Assembly: GCA_017541565.1 (NCBI GenBank)
Contig: JAFXYU010000061.1
Span: 1 to 5,502 of the forward strand
Source of the DNA: a bacterium
Lineage (GTDB): Bacteria > Cyanobacteriota > Vampirovibrionia > Gastranaerophilales > Gastranaerophilaceae
DNA: 5,502 nt
Direction of reading: 5' to 3'
Shown here: one piece after another, positions 1-5,495 of the stretch
How the letters are laid out: each line of letters begins with the position of its first letter
Position numbering within the stretch: position 1 is the stretch's first letter
The notes under the pieces: model-generated
What the model was told of the DNA's origin: nothing
Seen by the model: only the letters and a program-made list of their open reading frames with translations
The model's database searches: none
Program-made: the position numbers and the translations under genes

Positions 1-1
1 C

Positions 2-1831
2 CCATCAGACAAAATTCCTGTTGTAACAGGAGAGGCTTGTCCGTGTGAAACCCAAGAACCTGCTGAATGCAATGAAGTTCCTAAGTGCGAACCGAATCCT
101 ATTCCGTCGTGTTCACTTTGCCCGTCTGCAAAAGACTTGTCGCGTGCTGATATGAGGCAAGTGTATTCATATCCTAACGCTATATACGGGTATAATAATT
201 TTATAGGTACGGAACGGGATTCTATCTACCGTGCAGAGGGTTTTTCGGTTAATGGGAGTCAAGGGTTAACTGCTTCTACTATGGGCGCTGCTGTTGCTCC
301 GGACGGCTCGGTCACCGGTGCGGCATCTAATATACCTTGTCTTAATGATTTATCGAACCATATGGGTGCGCCTATTTTAAGAGATGATGCAAAGATTGAC
401 GGAAACGGATGTCCGATTCAAATGGGAACTGCTAATTCAATTCAGGCAATTAAAAAGACACTTGTTCCGCTCGATTTAACACCGTTTGAAAATCTTTCAA
501 ACATGACAGGAGCAGCGGCTAATATGATGCAAATGTTTCCGGATGTTCCAAACAGCCACTGGGCTGCTTGTGAAATTGACAAACTTGCAATTAACGATGT
601 GGTTGTAGGTTATCCGGACAGGTTGTACAAACCATATAGGAATATTTCTCGTGCGGAATTTGCTACTATGTTGGTTAAGGGATTCAATAAAGATATTCTT
701 TCAAGTCAGAAAGAAAAGTTATTTACAGATGTTCCGACGAATCACTGGGCAAATTCAGCAATAACTGCGGCTGTTCATAATGATTTATTGAAGGGGTATC
801 CAAACGGCACATTTATGCCGAATAACAATGTAACAAGAGTTGAAGCACTCTGTGCAATGTCTAAAGCAATTCAATGCGGTGAAATGTCTGCTTGTGATGC
901 AAAGGCTGTTCTTGCAAAATATTCTGACGGCGGACAAGTTCCGGATTGGGCACAAATTCCTATTGCCAAGGCTCTTGATAAGGGCGCATTATCAAATTCT
1001 CCCAACCCGAATAAAATTAATCCCTTTGGAGAAGCAACCCGTGCTGATATTGCTGCAATGCTCCAAAATATCAGAGTTGCATCGGGTTTAGATAATAATC
1101 CTGTTACGGCAAACAATGACTGCCCGGTTTGTCCTCTTGATAAAAAGGCATTTATTGAAGAAGAAGAAATTGTTAAAATTCCGACTTTGAAACTTAAATT
1201 CAAGGATCAGGTTTCTGCAAAATCTTCTCATGTCGGTCAGAGATTTGCTGCAAAGACGTTGGAAGATGTTACGATTAACGGTCAACTTTACCCTTGCGGC
1301 TCAAATGTTTACGGTAAGGTTGTTGAAGTCGTAAGACCTTCGGGATGTCAAAAAGGTGCTTTGAAACTAGCGTTTACTGAAATTGAAAATTGCGGTCACA
1401 GAGCTGCTCTTCCTCAACAAATTCTTAACGCAGAAATAAATAAATCAAACACACCGAATATTGTTTCAAGAATTGTTACGGCACCTCTTACATGGTCAGG
1501 ACAAATGCTTGGTATAGTCGGCAGAACAACAGGCGGTATGTTATCTTCATTGGGTAATAGCCTTGAAGATGTGGCATCTGGTACAGGTATTGCGTTAGGT
1601 GAAGCATTCCAAGGTCAGTTTATGGCTTCGGCAAGAAGCATAGGAGATGTCCTTTATGACACGGTTAAGACACCTGTTGATATAACAAGAACCGCTGTAT
1701 CAGGTACAATTGGTCTTGCTCAGGCAACCGGAGATGAAATAGGCTATCTCGTTGATGCTAAAGGATATAAAATCTCGGCAATTAATCCAAGAGAACGTGT
1801 TACAATAGCATTTGGTTGTAATGCAAAATAA
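2..1831 (+). CDS. SLH-domain surface protein, C-terminal part (5' end outside window)
   Basis: The reading frame is open from base 2 to the TAA at 1829-1831, giving 609 visible residues, so the gene starts upstream of the window. The visible N-terminal stretch is rich in Cys and Pro, with Cys at visible residues 13, 15, 23, 29, 37 and 40. Three SLH repeats follow: about 178-229 (FPDVPNSHWA, then ISRAEFATML), 240-292 (FTDVPTNHWA, GYPNGTF, VTRVEALCAM) and a divergent third at 306-358 (ATRADIAAML, no GYPDGTF-type loop). Family knowledge: SLH domains hold proteins to cell-wall polysaccharide or the cell surface. After an acidic linker (EEEEIVKIP), residues about 395-475 read as a beta-rich domain with a 'P-x-G-S-x-V-x-G-K-V' core, faintly like the C-terminal domain of TrbI/VirB10 proteins; that resemblance is weak. 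The tail, about 480-590, is Gly/Ala/Ser-rich and mildly amphipathic. The gene ends in its own terminator, so it is transcriptionally separate from rbfA. The SLH call is firm; the cellular role (structural or adhesive surface protein) is inferred. Confidence 0.9.
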   Translation, partial: PSDKIPVVTGEACPCETQEPAECNEVPKCEPNPIPSCSLCPSAKDLSRADMRQVYSYPNAIYGYNNFIGTERDSIYRAEGFSVNGSQGLTASTMGAAVAPDGSVTGAASNIPCLNDLSNHMGAPILRDDAKIDGNGCPIQMGTANSIQAIKKTLVPLDLTPFENLSNMTGAAANMMQMFPDVPNSHWAACEIDKLAINDVVVGYPDRLYKPYRNISRAEFATMLVKGFNKDILSSQKEKLFTDVPTNHWANSAITAAVHNDLLKGYPNGTFMPNNNVTRVEALCAMSKAIQCGEMSACDAKAVLAKYSDGGQVPDWAQIPIAKALDKGALSNSPNPNKINPFGEATRADIAAMLQNIRVASGLDNNPVTANNDCPVCPLDKKAFIEEEEIVKIPTLKLKFKDQVSAKSSHVGQRFAAKTLEDVTINGQLYPCGSNVYGKVVEVVRPSGCQKGALKLAFTEIENCGHRAALPQQILNAEINKSNTPNIVSRIVTAPLTWSGQMLGIVGRTTGGMLSSLGNSLEDVASGTGIALGEAFQGQFMASARSIGDVLYDTVKTPVDITRTAVSGTIGLAQATGDEIGYLVDAKGYKISAINPRERVTIAFGCNAK

Positions 1832-1847
1832 TTAATACTTTTACTGC

Positions 1848-1878
1848 AAAAAGGGACTGATTCTCTCAGTCCCTTTTT
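1848..1878 (+). terminator. Rho-independent terminator of the SLH gene
   Basis: A perfect 13-bp inverted repeat (left arm 1848-1860, right arm 1866-1878) encloses a 5-nt loop, TTCTC. The GC-rich core GGGACTGA/TCAGTCCC is flanked by an A-tract on the left and five T on the right. It begins 16 bases after the TAA of the SLH gene, as expected for an intrinsic terminator. The A-tract also makes it a plausible terminator in the reverse direction. Confidence 0.93.
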
Positions 1879-1936
1879 CACTATATTTTGTAAATTTTTG
1901 TAAAAAATATTTTAAAATTTTAACAATAAAAATAAA

Positions 1937-2136
1937 GAGTTACGAGTTATTAAAGGCGATGCAAATTTTCAAAACTCTAATATATCAGATTTAGGTGAAT
2001 TACAAATAATTGGTAGTAATGCAAATTTTGGCAACTCAAAAATTAAAACTTTAAATATGTTGCGTGAGATTAGAGGAAATGCTGTGTTCATCGATTCTGA
2101 AGTTGAGAATTTGGGGAATTTATCATTAGTAGGTGA
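1937..2136 (+). repeat. Tandem 60-bp coding repeats (three units plus a partial)
   Basis: Units at 1937-1996, 1997-2056 and 2057-2116 are each exactly 60 bp and encode matching 20-residue motifs; a decayed fourth begins at 2117. The shared words GATGCAAATTTTC / AATGCAAATTTTG show residual DNA similarity between units 1 and 2. The exact period supports a genuinely repeated protein rather than a chance open frame. Confidence 0.75.
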
Positions 2137-2263
2137 ATCTGCCTGTATAAACAAACCTGAAGGTTCTCAATTAAACAAACCATTTCTTACAGAAAATGAT
2201 TTTAAAGATGTAAAATTAAAAAAACTGTTAATCTTGGATAGTAGTTATAGTAATATATTTTAA
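1937..2263 (+). pseudogene. Headless fragment of a 20-residue-repeat protein
   Basis: The frame is open from just after a TAA at 1913-1915 to the TAA at 2261-2263, but contains no ATG, GTG or TTG before 2057. From 1937 the translation falls into 20-residue units starting ELRVIKGDANF, ELQIIGSNANF, MLREIRGNAVF and NLSLVGESACI, each of the form L-x-x-I-x-G-(N/D)-A-x-F-x-(N/D)-S-x-(I/V)-x-x-L-(G/N). The first in-frame ATG (2057) is simply the first residue of unit 3, so a start there would cut off two clear repeats. There is no signal peptide and no ribosome binding site. After the fourth unit the sequence becomes a non-repeating Lys/Leu/Asp-rich tail. Regular hydrophobic spacing suggests a stacked solenoid, as in leucine-rich-repeat-like surface proteins; that is inference. 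The fragment looks like the 3' remnant of a longer repeat gene whose front was deleted. An expressed short ORF from 2057 is possible but unlikely. Confidence 0.7.
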
Positions 2264-2279
2264 TTTTATGCTCTAAAAT

Positions 2280-2307
2280 TTGTTTTGTGTTAAAATGTTT
2301 ATAGAAT
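2280..2307 (+). promoter_or_regulatory. Candidate sigma70-type promoter for rbfA-truB
   Basis: TTGTTT (2280-2285) and TAGAAT (2302-2307) lie 16 bp apart in the short AT-rich gap before rbfA, 22 bp upstream of its ATG. Upstream transcription from the SLH gene should stop at 1848-1878, so a promoter is needed somewhere in 1880-2329. The match is only moderate and the region is AT-rich, so other placements (for example TAAAAT at 2291-2296) cannot be excluded. Confidence 0.35.
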
Positions 2308-2329
2308 CACTGTCGCGGGGGAAATTTTA

Positions 2330-2680
2330 ATGACGACACTAAGAAATGAACGAGTAAGAAAAGAACTTATGCGCGATATCTCTGATATTTTAAGAAAAGA
2401 AATCAGAGGCTTGGAAGGTGTTGTGTCTGTTGTTGATGTAGAAGTTTCTCATGACAACTCTTATGCAAAGGTAATATATAGTGTTTTGGGTTCTCCCGAG
2501 CAGATTGAAAAAGATAAAGAAATTATAGAAAGAAATACCGGTAAAGTAAGATATGAAGTAGGAAAACGTATCCGCCTAAGAGTTACCCCCGAAATTAAAT
2601 TTGTGTTCTCGGACGGTCTTGAGCAAGGCTCGAGAGTGCTTGATTTGATTGATAAAATCTCAAAAGGCGAGATTAAATAA
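2330..2680 (+). CDS. rbfA: Ribosome-binding factor A (RbfA)
   Basis: RbfA is a small KH-fold cytoplasmic protein that binds the free 30S subunit and assists late maturation at the 5' end of 16S rRNA; it matters most in the cold. The 116-residue product has normal family length. It shows the family landmarks in order: N-terminal helix with RVRKELMRDISDILRKEI (residues 8-25), the strand VVDVEVSHDNSYAKVIYSVLG (second half of the usual 'V-S-D-x-x-x-A-x-V' motif), the helix-kink segment NTGKVRYEVGKRI, and the signature RLRVTPEIKFVFSD near residues 82-95. The ATG is preceded by a G-rich stretch (GGGGGA at 2317-2322, 7 nt before the start) in place of a classical AGGAGG. The stop shares its last A with the ATG of truB, which implies translational coupling. 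In many bacteria infB lies directly upstream; here the upstream neighbour is a gene remnant. Confidence 0.96.
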   Translation: MTTLRNERVRKELMRDISDILRKEIRGLEGVVSVVDVEVSHDNSYAKVIYSVLGSPEQIEKDKEIIERNTGKVRYEVGKRIRLRVTPEIKFVFSDGLEQGSRVLDLIDKISKGEIK

Positions 2681-3531
2681 TGTTTGGTTTTCTTAATGTT
2701 TATAAGCCAAAAGGTATTACATCTCACGATGTTGTTGCTGTTTTGAGGCGCGTAACAGGGGTAAAACAGATAGGACATACCGGAACGCTTGATCCTTTTG
2801 CGGAAGGTGTTCTTCCTGTCTGCATAGGAAAAGCAACCAGGCTTATTGAATATTTAAATGACGAAAAAGCATATATAGGTACCCTAAAGTTAGGTGCTTC
2901 CACAACAACCTACGATATAGAAGGTGATGTTTCCAAAACTTCCGATAAAAAAGTTACTTTAGATGAAATTAAAGATGTGCTTGATAATTTTAAAGGTGAA
3001 ATTGAACAATTTCCTCCTATGTATTCAGCAATTAAGGTTAACGGGAAAAAATTATATGAGTATGCAAGACAAGGTGAAGATGTCGAGATTAAACCAAGAA
3101 AAGTCACTGTTAATGAAATAAAAATTCTGAATTTTGATGCTGAAAAACAAGAAATTGAAATATATATAAAATGTTCAAAAGGTACTTATATTCGTTCAAT
3201 TGCGAACGATTTAGGACAAAAACTCGGAACTTACGCTTATTTAATAAAACTAATCAGGGTACAAGCCGGCGATTTTTTAGTACAAAATTCAGTTCAGTTA
3301 GAGAACCTTAAAACGCTTGAAGATGTACATAACAATTTGATACACCCGTTGGATTATTTGAATTATCCGAAATATTCAATTAATGATGAAGAAAAAAACA
3401 GGATTTCTAACGGTAACAGTATCAGAGTGACCTACCCAAACGGTATAATTCTTTTAACAGAAAACGCTAAGATTGCTGCAGTTGCAGAAGTCCAAAACTC
3501 TGTGGCAAAATGCAAAAAAGTATTTATTTGA
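2680..3531 (+). CDS. truB: tRNA pseudouridine(55) synthase TruB
   Basis: TruB isomerises U55 to pseudouridine in the T-loop of nearly all elongator tRNAs and also acts as a tRNA-folding chaperone in the cytoplasm. The 283-residue product carries every family motif: N-terminal GFLNVYKPKGITSHDVV, the catalytic loop GHTGTLDPFAEGVLP with the nucleophile Asp38, KAYIGTLKLG with the stacking Tyr65, PPMYSAIKVNGKKLYEYARQG (residues 112-132), and KGTYIRSIANDLG with Tyr170 and Arg172, spaced as Tyr179/Arg181 in the E. coli enzyme. Residue 34 is Thr where Ala or Thr is usual. The motif after the catalytic region reads LIRVQAGDF instead of the usual L-R-R-T-x-x-G-x-F. A C-terminal domain of about 65 residues (from HPLDYL) is the short PUA-like type. 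The start overlaps the rbfA stop (TAATG); a weak AAGG lies 12 nt upstream. The adjacent tRNA-Pro carries the T-loop TTCAAAT that this enzyme would modify. Confidence 0.97.
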   Translation: MFGFLNVYKPKGITSHDVVAVLRRVTGVKQIGHTGTLDPFAEGVLPVCIGKATRLIEYLNDEKAYIGTLKLGASTTTYDIEGDVSKTSDKKVTLDEIKDVLDNFKGEIEQFPPMYSAIKVNGKKLYEYARQGEDVEIKPRKVTVNEIKILNFDAEKQEIEIYIKCSKGTYIRSIANDLGQKLGTYAYLIKLIRVQAGDFLVQNSVQLENLKTLEDVHNNLIHPLDYLNYPKYSINDEEKNRISNGNSIRVTYPNGIILLTENAKIAAVAEVQNSVAKCKKVFI

Positions 3532-3561
3532 TTTTTTTATTTTAAACATTAACAAATAAAT

Positions 3562-4092
3562 ATGAATCGTATTATATCATTATTTGTTTGTTTTATTTTT
3601 GCATTTATTCCCGTACAAGCGGTTGTTGTGACAGGCGGTGTGGAATATAATCAGGAACGAGCGGCAGAAGAAGTTTTCAGAACTCCTCCAAAAACTATAA
3701 ATTTTAATTTTATTTCAAGTCACTTTGTTGATATAAATTATTCTGATAATATTTCAGCATTGAAAGCGGGCATAAAAGCCCTTAAAGACAGACGTGTGGG
3801 AAGTTTCTCTGACGGAACTTATGGTGTAATTTATTATGACGATCCGCTTTTTTCCTGGTACTATTCTTCAAATGGCAGACTTGTTAATTTTACGGAGCGT
3901 TCATCTTCAGATTATCCGTGCAAAATTACAAAATATAAACCGGACGGTACTGTTGCAAATACGGGTTTAAAGGTATCTGAAAATGAGAGTTATATTTTTT
4001 CTTCTCAAGGAAAACTCTTGGCTCACTGGGTAGGGAATTTCTGCTATGATGAAGAAAATAACGTGATAATGACCAGAAAAACAGTAGAGTAG
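3562..4092 (+). CDS. Small secreted protein of unknown function
   Basis: I do not recognise this family. The 176-residue product opens with a clear signal peptide: NR, a hydrophobic core IISLFVCFIFAFIPV, and a cleavage site VQA|VV after Ala20. The mature part has a charged segment (residues 28-45), a helix-like segment around 65-78 (ALKAGIKALKDRR), then a Tyr/Trp/Gly-rich beta-like region. There, short turns recur in the form 'S-S-N-G-R-L', 'K-P-D-G-T-V', 'S-S-Q-G-K-L', about 20-25 residues apart, recalling MORN/YD-type hairpin repeats without matching them well. Two cysteines remain after cleavage (Cys120 and Cys161) and could form a disulfide outside the cytoplasm. The gene starts 30 bp after truB in the same direction with no terminator between, so co-transcription is likely. 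No Shine-Dalgarno is visible before the ATG, although the signal peptide supports that start. It could be a periplasmic or cell-surface protein; function unknown. Confidence 0.8.
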   Translation: MNRIISLFVCFIFAFIPVQAVVVTGGVEYNQERAAEEVFRTPPKTINFNFISSHFVDINYSDNISALKAGIKALKDRRVGSFSDGTYGVIYYDDPLFSWYYSSNGRLVNFTERSSSDYPCKITKYKPDGTVANTGLKVSENESYIFSSQGKLLAHWVGNFCYDEENNVIMTRKTVE

Positions 4093-4121
4093 TTTTATTT
4101 ATATTTAAAGCAATTGAACCC

Positions 4122-4150
4122 TTGTAAAAAGTTTTTTAGCAGGTTAGTAT
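4122..4150 (+). promoter_or_regulatory. Candidate promoter for tRNA-Pro
   Basis: TTGTAA (4122-4127) and TAGTAT (4145-4150) are separated by 17 bp and sit 8 bp before the mature 5' end of the tRNA. The resulting 5' leader would be almost nil, which is unusual but not impossible. Read-through from the truB transcript is an alternative because no terminator is seen between 4092 and the tRNA. Confidence 0.4.
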
Positions 4151-4158
4151 ATTTGTAT

Positions 4159-4232
4159 CGGGACGTAGCGCAGCTTGGTAGCGTACCACCTTGGGGTGGT
4201 GGGGGTCGCAGGTTCAAATCCTGTCGTTCCGA
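4159..4232 (+). tRNA. tRNA-Pro (anticodon GGG)
   Basis: A full 74-nt cloverleaf can be drawn by hand. Acceptor arms 4159-4165 and 4225-4231 pair 7/7 with one G-U; the D stem is GCGC/GCGT around an AGCTTGGTA loop; the anticodon stem is CCACC (4186-4190) with GGTGG (4198-4202); the variable region is GGGTC; the T stem is GCAGG/CCTGT with loop TTCAAAT. The 7-nt anticodon loop is TTGGGGT, so the anticodon at 4193-4195 is GGG, reading proline codons CCC and CCU. G37 follows it, the usual TrmD m1G substrate in proline tRNAs. Discriminator is A73 and CCA is not encoded, so CCA must be added afterwards. Reading the anticodon as TGG requires shifting the stem and breaks its pairing. Confidence 0.96.
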
Positions 4233-4239
4233 TTTTTTT
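4233..4239 (+). terminator. T-tract immediately after tRNA-Pro
   Basis: Seven consecutive T follow the discriminator base directly. With the stable acceptor and T arms upstream, this may end transcription, but there is no separate GC-rich hairpin, so it is only a weak candidate. It is the only terminator-like signal between the tRNA and the convergent gene. Confidence 0.4.
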
Positions 4240-4263
4240 AATGCTTATATTTGTCCGCTTTCT

Positions 4264-5151
4264 TTATATCCATTCGGTGATTTCTTTTTTTGAAATATTC
4301 CACTCGTTATTAAAAGTTCGACCTTTTATATTACAGTACTTACATATTGGCGAAGGTTTTGCACAGAATTTTAAGATTTCGTTGGCATTTTTAATTTTAT
4401 ATATATCAAGATAATCTTTTTCCGTGATTGGAATATTCATTTTGAAATATTTGTTAAAGTGTCTCATATTACTTGCTATTGGACAGATATAAAGTTTACC
4501 TTTATAAACATTTGTACATTTGTTTGCTTCCTGACAATCCATAAAATTTGTGTATCTGTTTTGTTTTCCGCTTAAATCAAGAGGAAAGTGCCATTGAGAA
4601 TCTTTTTTATCATCCGCGAAAAATTCTAATTTAACTCCATTATTGTCGGCTTTTTGTTCTATTAAACTCCAGTTTAGTTTTATCGGGTATTTTGTAATTG
4701 AAATAACAATTTTATTCTTTTTGCAATTTCCCCAAAAATCTTCATTTTGTTCACTTAGTAAAATTCCGTTTGTAACAAGTCGAATTTTAGTATTAGGGAA
4801 AAAATATCTTGCTATGTCCAGAAATTGAATTAAATCTTTGTGTAGTAACGGTTCTCCGCCGAAAATATTAATTGTTTTTACTTTACCAATAGTTATTTCC
4901 GACAATCTTTTTATGTCATTTTTGAATGTTTTAATATCTAAATATTCTTCTTTTGCTAACGGTGAAAAATGAACACACGATTTGCAATTCAAATTACAGT
5001 GTTCTACTATATGGAATTCTATAAATTCAACACATTTCTTAGGACAGAATTTTCTAAGTTTTTGTTTCAGTTGCGAGATTTTTGTGTGTTTTTTAATTAT
5101 ATAATTCTTTAATTTTGATATTAAATGTAAAATTTCTATTTGGATATCCAT
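4264..5151 (-). CDS. Radical SAM enzyme with SPASM-like C-terminus
   Basis: Radical SAM enzymes use a [4Fe-4S] cluster and S-adenosylmethionine to generate a 5'-deoxyadenosyl radical. The 295-residue product has the cluster motif C-NLN-C-KS-C (Cys52, Cys56, Cys59) followed by VHFSPLA, the SAM-binding FGGEPLLH (residues 97-104), and LVTNG (125-129). The C-terminal third has more cysteines: Cys206, Cys212, then G-x4-C (Gly218 to Cys223), and C-x6-C-x2-C (Cys263, Cys270, Cys273). This resembles a SPASM/twitch domain that binds auxiliary Fe-S clusters in peptide- and sugar-modifying members. The N-terminal 40 residues are a Lys-rich helix. Proteins with this 'CxxCxxFSPLA' layout are often met in surface-polysaccharide clusters, but the substrate cannot be read from sequence, and no precursor peptide or glycosyltransferase is visible here. 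The composition is strongly Lys/Asn/Ile-biased. The start has no strong ribosome binding site. It converges on tRNA-Pro with a 31-bp gap. Confidence 0.9.
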   Translation of the reverse strand: MDIQIEILHLISKLKNYIIKKHTKISQLKQKLRKFCPKKCVEFIEFHIVEHCNLNCKSCVHFSPLAKEEYLDIKTFKNDIKRLSEITIGKVKTINIFGGEPLLHKDLIQFLDIARYFFPNTKIRLVTNGILLSEQNEDFWGNCKKNKIVISITKYPIKLNWSLIEQKADNNGVKLEFFADDKKDSQWHFPLDLSGKQNRYTNFMDCQEANKCTNVYKGKLYICPIASNMRHFNKYFKMNIPITEKDYLDIYKIKNANEILKFCAKPSPICKYCNIKGRTFNNEWNISKKEITEWI

Positions 5152-5176
5152 AATTTTAATAATCTCGCTAATTTTT

Positions 5177-5193
5177 AATTAGTTCAACTAATT
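5177..5193. promoter_or_regulatory. 17-bp perfect palindrome upstream of the radical SAM gene
   Basis: Two 8-bp half sites, AATTAGTT and AACTAATT, are exact inverted repeats around a single central C. It lies 25 bp upstream of the ATG of the minus-strand gene and just downstream of the predicted transcription start near 5195. It could be a repressor operator or a 5'-leader hairpin. Chance in AT-rich DNA is a real possibility. Confidence 0.35.
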
Positions 5194-5201
5194 GTACTTA
5201 T

Positions 5202-5230
5202 ATTTTATTTATATACCTTGCATTGCGCAA
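5202..5230 (-). promoter_or_regulatory. Candidate promoter for the radical SAM gene
   Basis: Reading the minus strand, TTGCGC (5230-5225) and TAAAAT (5207-5202) are separated by 17 bp, placing initiation near 5195 and leaving a leader of about 44 nt. The -35 box overlaps a 10-bp palindrome, ATTGCGCAAT (5222-5231). The surrounding DNA is so AT-rich that other -10 boxes fit nearly as well. Confidence 0.35.
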
Positions 5231-5280
5231 TAAAATTAAGTTTTATTACAAATATAGTTTAGATTATTCATAAACGAAAT

Positions 5281-5495
5281 TTATGTATAACGAGACTTGC
5301 CACAAATAAAAGAGTCAAGTCGACTCTTTTAAAATGGCGCGCGTGGCAAGATAGTCTTGGATTTTTTGCGTTAAACGAGTCTTCGCGTTTTGATATCGTG
5401 CTTATGCACTTATCAAAAACACTCCGCTCTCTGCAAAAAATCCGCTCGAACTCAAACAGGTCTTGCGACCTGTGGCGAGTTCTCCTTATACATAA
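5281..5495. repeat. Palindromic, multi-stem element with pairing ends (MITE-like or structured RNA)
   Basis: The two ends are inverted repeats: 5281-5303 pairs with 5472-5495 over 22 base pairs including one G-T, interrupted by one mismatch (5291/5485) and one bulged base (5480). The outer 10 bp, TTATGTATAA/TTATACATAA, are perfect. Inside, further stems follow in order: 5307-5316 with 5322-5331 (10 bp, loop AAGTC); CAAGA/TCTTG at 5347-5359; a long-range 11-bp perfect stem 5359-5369 with 5433-5443 (GGATTTTTTGC/GCAAAAAATCC); nested within it GAGT 5377-5380 with ACTC 5421-5424 and the hairpin 5388-5401 with 5406-5418; and 5456-5462 with 5467-5473 (7 bp, loop TTGC). GC is about 42% against about 18% in the adjacent 130 bp (hand counts), suggesting separate origin. 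The size and paired ends fit a non-autonomous mobile repeat; a structured RNA is the alternative. No target-site duplication was recognised, and only 7 bp of right flank are visible. Confidence 0.7.

Noticed and set aside
137..139. TTG as the start of the SLH-domain gene
   Set aside because: The frame is open without a stop back to base 2 and the extra 45 codons are plausible Cys/Pro-rich protein; the real start is outside the window.
871..1285. Minus-strand ORFs inside the SLH gene
   Set aside because: They lie wholly within a well-supported plus-strand gene and show no recognisable domain.
1937..2116. CRISPR array, because of the 60-bp periodicity
   Set aside because: The units are contiguous, diverged, lack spacers and encode a continuous repeating protein.
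2057..2263. A complete 68-residue gene starting at ATG 2057
   Set aside because: The ATG is the first residue of the third 20-residue unit; two equally good units lie upstream in the same frame, and no ribosome binding site or signal peptide is present.
4192..4194. Anticodon TGG for the proline tRNA
   Set aside because: It requires shifting the anticodon stem by one base and loses the perfect CCACC/GGTGG pairing; the correct 7-nt loop gives GGG.
4175..4414. A plus-strand ORF running out of the tRNA
   Set aside because: It starts inside tRNA-Pro and then overlaps the radical SAM gene on the other strand; a shadow frame.
5281..5495. Integron attC site
   Set aside because: A GTTAAAC word occurs at 5370-5376, but in the interior rather than at the ends, and no paired R boxes of the attC layout are present.
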